A stretch of DNA of 8,798 nucleotides. Source: Prevotella sp. CAG:617 (GTDB lineage Bacteria; Bacteroidota; Bacteroidia; Bacteroidales; Bacteroidaceae). Of the stretch, positions 1 through 6,466 are shown in pieces. The stretch is taken from assembly GCA_000438115.1 (NCBI GenBank), contig FR903582.1, positions 14,280-23,077 on the forward strand, in the 5' to 3' direction. Each line of letters opens with the position of its first letter. Position 1 is the stretch's first letter. The translations under genes and the position numbers were made by a program. The notes under the pieces are model-generated. The model was not told the origin of the DNA and made no database searches. It saw nothing but the letters and a program-made list of their open reading frames with translations.

Positions 1-333
1 ATGCTGCTCTGCACGCCCCTGGGCATAGTGGGCATGGTGCGCTGTTACGCAGCCATCAATATAGTGTGGTGGATGGTATGGCAGGCTCTGGCGTGGCACG
101 AAATACGGCTCAGTCTATGGGCGGCACTGAAAGACGTGCTGCCCTTTGCCCTGATTGCAGCCGGCGTTATGGCAGTCACTTACTTCCTGACACGCCCCAT
201 CACCAACCTTTATGCGCTCTTTGTGGCCAAGGTCCTGCTGGCCGCCGCGCTCTACGCAGGCGTCATGTGGATAAGCGGCGCCGTCACCTTCAGAGAATGT
301 CTGCAATATTTTTTCAAAAAACAATCTGCCTAA
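1..333 (+). CDS. Wzx-like polysaccharide flippase, C-terminal part (partial at 5' edge)
   Basis: This is the last 110 residues of what is probably an oligosaccharide flippase (Wzx/MATE-like polysaccharide biosynthesis protein), which moves lipid-linked repeat units across the inner membrane. About three hydrophobic segments are visible, roughly residues 5-30, 48-65 and 70-93, followed by a short basic tail ending FFKKQSA. Flippases of this type are normally about 450-500 residues with 12-14 helices. The ATG at position 1 is therefore almost certainly an internal Met and the true start lies upstream of the window. The stop TAA is followed after 4 nt by a glycosyltransferase gene, the usual setting for a flippase in a capsule or O-antigen cluster. 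Only the tail is visible, so the family call rests on hydrophobicity pattern and context. Another multi-pass membrane protein of the cluster (for example a polymerase) remains possible. Confidence 0.65.
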   Translation: MLLCTPLGIVGMVRCYAAINIVWWMVWQALAWHEIRLSLWAALKDVLPFALIAAGVMAVTYFLTRPITNLYALFVAKVLLAAALYAGVMWISGAVTFRECLQYFFKKQSA

Positions 334-337
334 GCCC

Positions 338-1312
338 ATGACAACCATACCCATATTCTTCACCTTTGACCACCACTTCGTACTGGCAGCCGGCGTAGCC
401 TTCCACACGCTGCTCGAAAAGGCCGATGCCCGCTATCACTACAACCTCTACGTGGTGCATACCGACCTGAAGCCGCACCACATGAAACGCTTGCAGCACG
501 TGGTGGGCCGGTTTCCGAATGCCGAGGTTGCCTTTATTGATGCTTCCGAATACGACACGGGCTGGGCAGGACTGCGCCACAAGTCACACTTTTCAAAGGA
601 AATCTTCTACAAGCTCACGGCGGCCGACCTCTTTCCGCAATACGACCGCATCCTCTTCAGTGATGTCGACGTGATTTTTACCGACGACATTGCCCCGGCC
701 TACTTCCTTTTCCCCGATGAAAAGTTCTATTATGCCGGCACGCGCCCCATTCAGGAAAACAACAACCTGCCGCGCTACCGCGCCCACTTCACACCGGAAG
801 AGATACAAACCATCAGCCAGTATGAAATTTCGGCTGGCTTCATGCTGATTAACCTCAAGCTCTTGCGTGCCGACTACCGGCAGCCTCAGCTGACCGAGTT
901 TTTCCGCCGCAACGTAGATCGTCTTATTCTGCCCGAGCAGGACTGCATTGCCCTGTGTCTGGCTCCCGATATCCGTTTCCTCGACTACAAGTATGTGGTA
1001 TGTGCGGCACAATATTTCAACGACCCCGACCAGCTGCGTTACAACCCCAACAATCCGCTCCTGGCCGACCGTCACGCAGCTGCCGCATGCTACCGAAAGA
1101 TGCTGCGCGAGGTAGTGCAGCTGCACTATCCCGGTGCCGACAAGCCCTGGAACCACCCGCTCACGCCGCGCTTCGACCTCTGGATTAGGGCATGCCGCCG
1201 CGCCGGTCTGATGGGCTACTATCTGCAATGTCAGCCTCAGTTCCTCCTGCAGCGCCTCAAGCGCTACAACCTGCGGCGCTTCATCCAAAAACATACGGGC
1301 CATGCTCAATAA
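338..1312 (+). CDS. Glycosyltransferase family 8 (GT8) protein
   Basis: This 324-residue protein is predicted to be a retaining GT-A-fold glycosyltransferase of family GT8 that transfers a hexose (galactose or glucose in known relatives) from a UDP-sugar onto a lipid-linked glycan at the cytoplasmic membrane face. The N-terminus (IPIFFTFDHHFVLAAGVAF, residues 4-22) matches the family's first strand and nucleotide loop. The metal-binding DVD motif is at residues 109-111 within LFSDVDVIF. The acceptor-side segment SAGFMLINL is at 165-173, PEQDC at 199-203, and the C-terminal family signature H-x2-G-x2-KPW is at 263-271. Length is typical for bacterial GT8 enzymes. It starts 4 nt after the flippase and its last 11 nt overlap the acetyltransferase start, suggesting translational coupling. 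Donor and acceptor sugars cannot be read from the sequence. Confidence 0.9.
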   Translation: MTTIPIFFTFDHHFVLAAGVAFHTLLEKADARYHYNLYVVHTDLKPHHMKRLQHVVGRFPNAEVAFIDASEYDTGWAGLRHKSHFSKEIFYKLTAADLFPQYDRILFSDVDVIFTDDIAPAYFLFPDEKFYYAGTRPIQENNNLPRYRAHFTPEEIQTISQYEISAGFMLINLKLLRADYRQPQLTEFFRRNVDRLILPEQDCIALCLAPDIRFLDYKYVVCAAQYFNDPDQLRYNPNNPLLADRHAAAACYRKMLREVVQLHYPGADKPWNHPLTPRFDLWIRACRRAGLMGYYLQCQPQFLLQRLKRYNLRRFIQKHTGHAQ

Positions 1313-1961
1313 GATATGTCATAAGATTCCGGGCCTCCGCTCACTGCTGCGTCAGCTGGAGACAGCCCGCTACCAGCGCACCTGGCGCCGCCGGAACGCG
1401 CACAACCAGACCATGGCGGCCACACGCTTCCCGCTACAGGCCGTCAGGGTGGGGTGTCACACCTATGGCGAGCTCCACGTGGACTGCTTTACCGACGCTC
1501 CCGACCAGCTGATTATCGGGCACTACGTGTCCATAGCCCGTGGCGTGCGATTCCTGCTCAGCTGCAACCATCAGACGGGTACGCTGACCACCTTTCCGCT
1601 GCGCTCCCACCTGGAGGGCGGCCATCATCCGGCCGATGCCGTAAGCCGCGGACAGACCCGCGTGGACGACGGGGCCTGGCTGGGCGCCGGAGCCATCATC
1701 CTGGACGGTGTACACATCGGACGCGAAGCCATCATAGCAGCCGGTGCCGTGGTGACGCACGACGTGCCGCCCTACACCATCGTGGCCGGCAATCCGGCCC
1801 GCGTAATACGAACCCGCCTGCCGCAGCCTGTAGTAGAAAAACTGGCCGACTTCCGTCTGGCCGATGTGCCGGAGGAACAGCTCCGGACAAACCTTGACAA
1901 AATATACCGTCCGCTGCACACGGCAGCCGACGCCGAAAACCTACTCAAACACCTCACGTAA
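1302..1961 (+). CDS. CatB/XAT-type hexapeptide O-acetyltransferase
   Basis: This 219-residue protein resembles xenobiotic/CatB-related O-acetyltransferases with a left-handed parallel beta-helix. These are acetyl-CoA-dependent enzymes that in polysaccharide clusters usually O-acetylate a sugar. Hexapeptide-repeat character is clear from about residue 68 (LIIGHYVSIARGV) and again from 121 to 152 (GAWLGAGAIILDGVHIG, then EAIIAAGAVV). The family-type ending AGNPARVIR is at 162-170. The probable catalytic His is in CNHQTG at residue 90, within a loop between coils, as in XAT enzymes. The first ~45 residues are basic and look like a family N-terminal extension. The start codon lies inside the end of the GT8 gene (11-nt overlap), and the WbsX gene begins 2 nt after its stop. 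The likely role is decoration of the glycan made by the neighbouring transferases; the acceptor is unknown. Confidence 0.88.
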   Translation: MLNKICHKIPGLRSLLRQLETARYQRTWRRRNAHNQTMAATRFPLQAVRVGCHTYGELHVDCFTDAPDQLIIGHYVSIARGVRFLLSCNHQTGTLTTFPLRSHLEGGHHPADAVSRGQTRVDDGAWLGAGAIILDGVHIGREAIIAAGAVVTHDVPPYTIVAGNPARVIRTRLPQPVVEKLADFRLADVPEEQLRTNLDKIYRPLHTAADAENLLKHLT

Positions 1962-1963
1962 TC

Positions 1964-3067
1964 ATGGAACAACCACACGACGCACGCGTCATCGCTTTTT
2001 ATCTTCCCCAATTCCACCCCACTCCCGAAAATGACCGCTGGTGGGGAAAAGGCTTTACGGAATGGACCAACGTGGGCAAGGCCAAGCCCCTTTTCCGCGG
2101 ACACTACCAGCCAAAGGTTCCGGCCGACCTGGGCTACTACGACCTCCGCCTGCCCGAAAGCCGTAAAGCGCAGGCCGACCTGGCCCGCGAGTACGGCATC
2201 GAGGGTTTTTGCTACTGGCACTACTGGTTCGGCAACGGACGGCGGCTGCTGCAGCGCCCCTTTACGGAGGTGCTTGAGAGCGGCGAGCCCGACTTTCCCT
2301 TCTGCCTGGCCTGGGCCAACCACAGCTGGGAAGACAAGCAGTTTAACAAAGAAGGTACCCACCGCATGCTCATGGAGCAGCTCTATCCTGGCGACGACGA
2401 CTATATCCTGCACTTCAACACGCTGCTGCCGGCTTTCAAGGACCCTCGCTACATCCGCGTGGAGGGCAAGCCGCTCTTCGTGGTGTATGCGCCCAACAAC
2501 CTGCCCGACGCGCCGCACTTCATTGAATTGTGGCAACAGCTGGCGCGCCAGAACGGCCTGCCCGGTATTCACTTTGTGGCCCACACGCCGCAGCCGCGCC
2601 CCGACGACCCCTACCGCCAGCAGGGTTTTGATGCCAAGGTCAACGTGCGCCTGTTTGACGTGTTCAAGCGCGACTTCTCGCTGCTTGAGCGCATCAATGC
2701 CAAGCTGCAGCGCGTAGCCCTCAAGCGCGGCCGCCACATTCCCTACGAACGGGCAGCACGCTACTTCACCTCGCCCGAGGACCAGGCCATTGACTGCTAC
2801 CCCACGCTCATCCCCAACTGGGACCATTCGCCGCGTTCCGGCCGTCAGGGACACATTCTGGTGGGCGCCACGCCGCAAAAGTTTGAGCAGCACGCCGAAG
2901 CCGTGTTCCGCAACGTCATGCACAAGCCCTACGAGCGCCGCATCGTATTCCTGAAATCCTGGAACGAGTGGGCCGAAGGCAACTACATGGAGCCCGACCT
3001 GAAATTCGGGCGCGGCAACCTCGAAGCCCTGCAACAGGCCCTGCACAACGTATTCGGTCACAAATAG
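1964..3067 (+). CDS. WbsX-family (GH99-like) polysaccharide biosynthesis protein
   Basis: This 367-residue protein matches the WbsX family, recurrent in O-antigen and capsule clusters and annotated either as a glycosyltransferase or as a GH99-like TIM-barrel protein. The diagnostic N-terminus RVIAFYLPQFHP (8-19) is followed by WWGKGFTEWTNV (26-37), FCYWHYWFGNGRRLL (82-96), FCLAWANHSW (113-122) and, near the end, FLKSWNEWAEGNYMEPD (329-345). Conserved Glu and Asp residues in the WNEWAEG segment are candidates for catalysis by analogy with GH99 relatives; this is inference. There is no signal peptide, so it should act in the cytoplasm on lipid-linked intermediates or nucleotide-sugar-derived products. 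It starts 2 nt after the acetyltransferase stop and is almost certainly co-translated with it. Length is close to the full family domain, so it appears intact. Its biochemical activity is not established by sequence. Confidence 0.9.
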   Translation: MEQPHDARVIAFYLPQFHPTPENDRWWGKGFTEWTNVGKAKPLFRGHYQPKVPADLGYYDLRLPESRKAQADLAREYGIEGFCYWHYWFGNGRRLLQRPFTEVLESGEPDFPFCLAWANHSWEDKQFNKEGTHRMLMEQLYPGDDDYILHFNTLLPAFKDPRYIRVEGKPLFVVYAPNNLPDAPHFIELWQQLARQNGLPGIHFVAHTPQPRPDDPYRQQGFDAKVNVRLFDVFKRDFSLLERINAKLQRVALKRGRHIPYERAARYFTSPEDQAIDCYPTLIPNWDHSPRSGRQGHILVGATPQKFEQHAEAVFRNVMHKPYERRIVFLKSWNEWAEGNYMEPDLKFGRGNLEALQQALHNVFGHK

Positions 3068-3102
3068 TTTATTCCACGCTCACTCACTCTTTTCATCCCG
3101 CC

Positions 3103-4011
3103 ATGCTTGCTCCTATCCTACTCTTTGCCTACAACCGTCCCCGGCATCTGCAACACACGGTGGAGGCGCTGGCCCACAACCCACTGGCTCAGGAAAGCGA
3201 ACTTTTTGTGTTTTCCGACGGGGCCCGCACCGAGGACGACCGCGAGGACGTCGAACTGGTGCGCAGCTACATCCATACCATTGAAGGATTCAAAACGGTA
3301 CACCGCATAGAGCGCGACCGCAACTACGGTCTGGCCGCCAACATCATTGACGGCGTAACCGACATCGTCAACCGCTACGGCCGCGTCATTGTGCTGGAAG
3401 ACGACCTCGTGACGGCACCGGGCTTCCTGCAATTCATGAACGACGCCCTCGACACCTATGCCGACGAGCCGCGCGTGGGTCACATCCAGGCCTACGACTT
3501 TACGCAGAACCCCCGTCTGCCCGAAACGTTCCTCATCAAGTTCACCGGCTCGTGGGGCTGGGCCACGTGGCAACGCGCCTGGCAGCACTTCAACCCCGAC
3601 GGCCAGTATCTGCTCAACGAGCTGCACCGCCGCCACCTGACCCGCCGTTTCGACTTCAACGGCAAATACGGCTTTACGCGCATGCTGCGCCACCAGGTGG
3701 AGGGCAAGAACAACTCGTGGGCCATACGCTGGAATGCCTCGCTCTTCCTGCAGGACATCCTCTCGCTCAACGTGGGCCGCTCACTGGTGCAGAACGAAGG
3801 ATTTGACGGCAGCGGTACACACTGCGGCGCCGACCATCTGTATGAAGCCCGACTGTACAAGGAACGGCTGAGGGTTGAAAAAATCAGTCCCGTCACCGAA
3901 AATCTCGAAGCCCGAAAAATATTTGAACGCTACTATGCCCGTACCAACTCACTGTGGGCCAAAGGCATGCGACGGCTGCAGAGCCTGCTGAAGACATACT
4001 GCCGCCACTGA
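3103..4011 (+). CDS. GT-A-type glycosyltransferase, GNT-I/GT2-like
   Basis: This 302-residue predicted sugar transferase resembles bacterial proteins with similarity to the GNT-I (alpha-1,3-mannosyl N-acetylglucosaminyltransferase) and GT2-like GT-A fold. The N-terminus APILLFAYNRP (3-13) and FVFSDGAR (35-42) form the nucleotide-sugar half. VIVLEDDLVTAPGFLQF (95-111) contains the metal-binding EDD at 99-101, followed by the GNT-I-like VTAPGF. SWGWATWQRAW (150-160) and NEGFDGSGTHCG (231-242) are motifs common to this bacterial group. ATG 3103 was chosen because the protein begins directly at the first strand. A longer in-frame start at 2968 would overlap the WbsX gene by 100 nt and add 45 residues of unrelated composition. 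It follows WbsX by 35 nt and is the last gene of the polysaccharide cluster. Substrate is unknown. Confidence 0.85.
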   Translation: MLAPILLFAYNRPRHLQHTVEALAHNPLAQESELFVFSDGARTEDDREDVELVRSYIHTIEGFKTVHRIERDRNYGLAANIIDGVTDIVNRYGRVIVLEDDLVTAPGFLQFMNDALDTYADEPRVGHIQAYDFTQNPRLPETFLIKFTGSWGWATWQRAWQHFNPDGQYLLNELHRRHLTRRFDFNGKYGFTRMLRHQVEGKNNSWAIRWNASLFLQDILSLNVGRSLVQNEGFDGSGTHCGADHLYEARLYKERLRVEKISPVTENLEARKIFERYYARTNSLWAKGMRRLQSLLKTYCRH

Positions 4012-4055
4012 ACAAAAAACCGCCAAAGCTGCATGGCCGTGTCGGAAAGAAACCG

Positions 4056-4063
4056 TATTTTTG
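4056..4063 (+). promoter_or_regulatory. Bacteroidota-type -7 box ahead of the OmpH gene
   Basis: The octamer TATTTTTG fits the Bacteroidota -7 consensus TAnnTTTG and is followed by C, as is common. It lies in the 95-nt gap between the glycosyltransferase and the OmpH gene and would give a leader of about 35-40 nt. No convincing -33 TTTG was found at about 19-21 nt upstream, so the call rests on one box and position. It would let the envelope genes be transcribed independently of the polysaccharide cluster. Confidence 0.45.
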
Positions 4064-4106
4064 CAACAAACGGTACGACACCGGCCTTATCAAAAATCAC
4101 CGACAA

Positions 4107-4703
4107 ATGAAAAAAACGATTTTCTTTCTCTTACTGGTCTGCTGCTCAGTCGCCCTCAGCGCCCAGCAGGCCGACTCGCTTACCCGGGTGGTAAAAACTC
4201 CCGAAACGCCGGCCGCTGCAGGCACATCCCAACAGGCCCTGAGCATCAATACCATCAACAACATACGCATCGGATACCTGAGCTACGACTCACTGCTGCA
4301 CCAGATGCCGGAATACCGCGTTATGGAACAGAACATGCAGAAACTCCGGGCCCAGTATGCCGCCGAGACATCCTACAACGAAGAGAACTTCAAGCGAATG
4401 TTCACCGACTTTCTGCAAGGACAGAAGGACTTTCCGCAGCCCATTCTGCTCAAACGCCAGCAGGACCTTCAGGTAGAACTGGAAAAAAGCCTTTCGTTCC
4501 GCAACCGCTGCGACAGCCTGTTGCGTCAGGCCCAGGCCGAAATGATGGCCCCCCTGCATCAGAAACTGCAGGCCGCCATACGGGCCGTAGGACTGGAGCG
4601 CGACTACGAAATGATACTCAACACCGACGCACAGGCCATGCCGTTCCTGCGCCCCTCGATGGTAGAAGACGCCTCACCCTACGTGTGGCAGAAACTGCAA
4701 TAA
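4107..4703 (+). CDS. ompH: OmpH/Skp-family periplasmic chaperone
   Basis: This 198-residue secreted protein belongs to the OmpH/Skp family, periplasmic chaperones that escort unfolded outer-membrane proteins to the BAM complex. The N-terminus is a signal peptide (Lys-Lys followed by a hydrophobic core) with likely cleavage after LSA at residue 19. A Thr/Pro/Ala-rich linker (about 22-50) leads into the family start IRIGYLSYDSLLHQMPEY (53-70). Long charged helices that would form the tentacle-like coiled coil run from about 72 to 160, including the Bacteroidales-type FLQGQKDFPQPI (102-113). The C-terminal strand segment is DYEMILNTD (166-174). ATG 4107 is chosen for the signal peptide; upstream in-frame codons contain the -7 box. 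In Bacteroidota, OmpH genes commonly lie between bamA and murI. Here murI follows by 24 nt, but upstream lies the polysaccharide cluster rather than bamA. Confidence 0.88.
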   Translation: MKKTIFFLLLVCCSVALSAQQADSLTRVVKTPETPAAAGTSQQALSINTINNIRIGYLSYDSLLHQMPEYRVMEQNMQKLRAQYAAETSYNEENFKRMFTDFLQGQKDFPQPILLKRQQDLQVELEKSLSFRNRCDSLLRQAQAEMMAPLHQKLQAAIRAVGLERDYEMILNTDAQAMPFLRPSMVEDASPYVWQKLQ

Positions 4704-4727
4704 ACAAAAAAACCGACACATACACCC

Positions 4728-5576
4728 ATGTCTTCAACTCCATTGCCTCACACACCGGGTCCCATCGGCGTATTTGACAGCGGCTACGGCGGCCTGACCC
4801 TTCTTGACGGCATACGCCGGCGCCTGCCGCAATACGACTACCTGTATCTGGGCGACAACGCCCGTGCCCCCTATGGGTTCCACTCCTTTGAGGTAGTCTA
4901 CCGCTATACGCTGCAGGCCGTCAAGGCCCTGTTCAGCCAGGGCTGCCATCTGGTCATTCTGGCCTGCAACACAGCCTCGGCCAAGGCCTTGCGCACCATT
5001 CAGCAAAACGACCTCGAGGGTCTCGACCCCACACGCCGCGTGCTGGGCGTCATCCGCCCCACCGTAGAAGCCGTGGGCCAGCTTACCCGCTCACGCCACG
5101 TGGGCATACTGGGCACGGAAGGCACCATACGCTCAGAGAGCTACAACATGGAAATCCGTAAGCTCAACCCCGACATTACCGTAAGCGGAATGGCCTGCCC
5201 CATGTGGGTGCCGCTGGTAGAAAACAACGAATACAACAGTCCGGGAGCCGACTATTTCGTGAAGAAGCGCATCGACGGCATCCTTCAGCTCGACCCCCTG
5301 ATTGACACCCTCATTCTGGGCTGCACCCACTACCCTCTTCTGCTTCAGAAAATCAAGCAGTTCACTCCCAAGGGCATCCATCTGGTGCCGCAGGGGCAGT
5401 ATGTGGCTGAAAGCCTGGCCGACTACCTGGTGCGTCACCCCGAAATGGAGCAGCAGTGCACCCGAGGCGGACAATGCCGCTACCTGACCACCGAAAGCGG
5501 CGAGCGCTTCGGCGAATGTGCCTCAATGTTTCTGGGCCAGCGCGTTGAAGCCCGTCACATCACACTGACCGACTGA
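4728..5576 (+). CDS. murI: Glutamate racemase MurI
   Basis: This 282-residue cytoplasmic enzyme interconverts L- and D-glutamate, supplying D-Glu for peptidoglycan precursor synthesis (used by MurD). All signature motifs are present: IGVFDSGYGGL (13-23) with Asp17, LGDNARAPYG (41-50), LACNTASAKAL (79-89) with catalytic Cys80, and LGCTHYPLL (197-205) with the second catalytic Cys199 and His201. Length is slightly above the usual 260-275 residues because of a short N-terminal lead and a C-terminal tail (about 243-282) of family-variable sequence. It begins 24 nt after the OmpH stop with no promoter-like box between them, so the two are probably co-transcribed from the site near 4056. No defect is visible. 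Identification is secure. Confidence 0.97.
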   Translation: MSSTPLPHTPGPIGVFDSGYGGLTLLDGIRRRLPQYDYLYLGDNARAPYGFHSFEVVYRYTLQAVKALFSQGCHLVILACNTASAKALRTIQQNDLEGLDPTRRVLGVIRPTVEAVGQLTRSRHVGILGTEGTIRSESYNMEIRKLNPDITVSGMACPMWVPLVENNEYNSPGADYFVKKRIDGILQLDPLIDTLILGCTHYPLLLQKIKQFTPKGIHLVPQGQYVAESLADYLVRHPEMEQQCTRGGQCRYLTTESGERFGECASMFLGQRVEARHITLTD

Positions 5577-5642
5577 CCCCGCACAGACACACCGGCAGCC
5601 TTCCCCCCGGCACGGCGGAACAACAGGGTGGCCCGAAAAACG

Positions 5643-5682
5643 CACAAGGCGGCACTTAAAACAAATCAGGTGCCGCCTTGTG
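5643..5682. terminator. Perfect 13-bp inverted repeat, probable transcription terminator after murI
   Basis: CACAAGGCGGCAC (5643-5655) pairs perfectly with GTGCCGCCTTGTG (5670-5682) around a 14-nt A-rich loop. The hairpin sits 66 nt past the murI stop, in a 219-nt gap. On the + strand it is followed by TCGCTT, a poor U-tract. On the - strand the stem is followed by CG and then five T, a much better intrinsic-terminator tail. It may act in both directions or end murI transcription by the stem alone. The rest of the gap (5577-5642 and 5683-5779) shows no gene or RNA that I recognise. Confidence 0.6.
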
Positions 5683-5779
5683 TCGCTTAAAGCCGCACCG
5701 TGCAAGCCGCAAGTCACATCAGCACATGGTTTTAACGCCTTTTAATCCTGAAAACGATGCCTTATGGGCAAATTCTGGC

Positions 5780-5787
5780 TAACTTTG
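5780..5787 (+). promoter_or_regulatory. Bacteroidota-type -7 box ahead of the DUF4294 gene
   Basis: TAACTTTG matches TAnnTTTG exactly and is followed by C. It ends only 8 nt before the chosen ATG at 5796, so transcription would begin within a few nucleotides of the start codon. No good -33 TTTG is seen at the expected distance. The box supports the start at 5796 over the upstream in-frame ATG at 5757, which would place the promoter inside the gene. Confidence 0.5.
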
Positions 5788-5795
5788 CCCCCAAG

Positions 5796-6419
5796 ATGAA
5801 ACAGTTACTTGCATTTATTCTTCTCATCCTGAGTTTCCCGGCGTATGCACAGGCCCAGACCGACGACACCGACGCCAACACTGACCGCGACCCGGCCATT
5901 CCGATGTTTGTGCAAGTAGGCAAAGTCCCCTATCACGGCGACAGCATCCCCAACGTGGTCTATCCGCCGCTCTACAAATATCCCCCGCTCGAATTCAAGA
6001 ACGAAAAGGAACGCGCCCGATTCAACCGCCTGGTGGCCAACGTAAAGAAAGTGCTTCCCATAGCCAAACTGGCCAAATATACCATCATCGAGACCTACAC
6101 CTACATGGAAACGCTGCCCGACAAGGAGTCGCGCGACCGACATGCCCGGGCCATGGAAGCCGGCCTGCGCCGGCAGTATGAGCCCATGGTACGCAAGCTC
6201 ACCTTTTCGCAGGGAAAACTGCTGGTCAAACTCATTGACCGCGAATGCAACCAAACCTCGTTCAGCATTGTCAAGGCCTTTATCGGCTCGCTGCGGGCCA
6301 ACATGTGGCAGGTGGTGGCCGGCATTTTCGGCAACAGCCTGAAAAAGCGCTACGACCCCGAAGGCGACGACCGCTACACCGAACGCGTGGTGCGCATGGT
6401 TGAAAGCGGACAGCTGTAA
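5796..6419 (+). CDS. DUF4294 family secreted protein
   Basis: This 207-residue protein belongs to DUF4294, a family largely confined to Bacteroidota with no established function. ATG 5796 gives a clean signal peptide: MKQ, a hydrophobic core, then AYAQA (residues 16-20), so the mature protein is probably periplasmic or otherwise exported. An acidic, Asp/Thr-rich stretch (22-33) precedes the domain. Family landmarks include VVYPPLYKYPPLEFKN (54-69), RLVANVKKVLPIAKLAKY (78-95), KLTFSQGKLLVKLIDRE (134-150), TSFSIVK (154-160), WQVVAGIFGNSLKKRYDP (171-188) and the C-terminal EGDDRYTERVVRMV (189-202). The stretch is basic and helical with no recognised catalytic motif. It lies between murI and a PBP4-type peptidase, the latter starting 23-62 nt downstream depending on start choice, so a cell-envelope role is a reasonable inference but not shown. 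The longer start at 5757 would bury the signal peptide. Confidence 0.85.
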   Translation: MKQLLAFILLILSFPAYAQAQTDDTDANTDRDPAIPMFVQVGKVPYHGDSIPNVVYPPLYKYPPLEFKNEKERARFNRLVANVKKVLPIAKLAKYTIIETYTYMETLPDKESRDRHARAMEAGLRRQYEPMVRKLTFSQGKLLVKLIDRECNQTSFSIVKAFIGSLRANMWQVVAGIFGNSLKKRYDPEGDDRYTERVVRMVESGQL

Positions 6420-6435
6420 GCACATACCCCTCTAC

Positions 6436-6447
6436 CTCATTAATGAG
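6436..6447. repeat. 12-bp perfect palindrome upstream of dacB
   Basis: CTCATTAATGAG is self-complementary across all 12 bases. It lies in the short gap between the DUF4294 stop and the chosen dacB start, and its centre includes the alternative ATG at 6443. It could be a dimeric-regulator site or a chance palindrome; no second copy was noticed nearby. Confidence 0.3.
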
Positions 6448-6466
6448 ACCGAAGCATAGACAAGAC

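Noticed and set aside
593..1309. A 238-codon open frame on the minus strand opposite the GT8 gene
   Set aside because: Mirror of a well-supported GT8 coding sequence with no domain, promoter or ribosome-binding context of its own.
1772..3061. A 429-codon open frame on the minus strand covering almost all of the WbsX gene
   Set aside because: The sense strand encodes a clear full-length WbsX protein. The antisense product has no recognisable motif, and its openness follows from GC-rich codon bias that avoids TTA, CTA and TCA on the sense strand.
2968..3102. Upstream in-frame extension of the GNT-I-like transferase from ATG 2968
   Set aside because: It overlaps the conserved C-terminus of WbsX and reads as Arg/Pro/Gln-rich shadow sequence. 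The family fold begins at the Met at 3103.
4022..4037. Small GCCA/TGGC hairpin after the last glycosyltransferase, considered as a terminator
   Set aside because: The stem is only 4 bp with no following T-tract, so it is too weak to call.
5757..5795. Upstream in-frame ATG for the DUF4294 gene
   Set aside because: It would place 13 extra residues before a clean signal peptide and put the TAACTTTG box inside the coding region.
6443..6466. Upstream in-frame ATG for dacB
   Set aside because: It adds eight mostly charged residues ahead of the signal peptide and has pyrimidine-rich sequence upstream; kept only as an alternative start.
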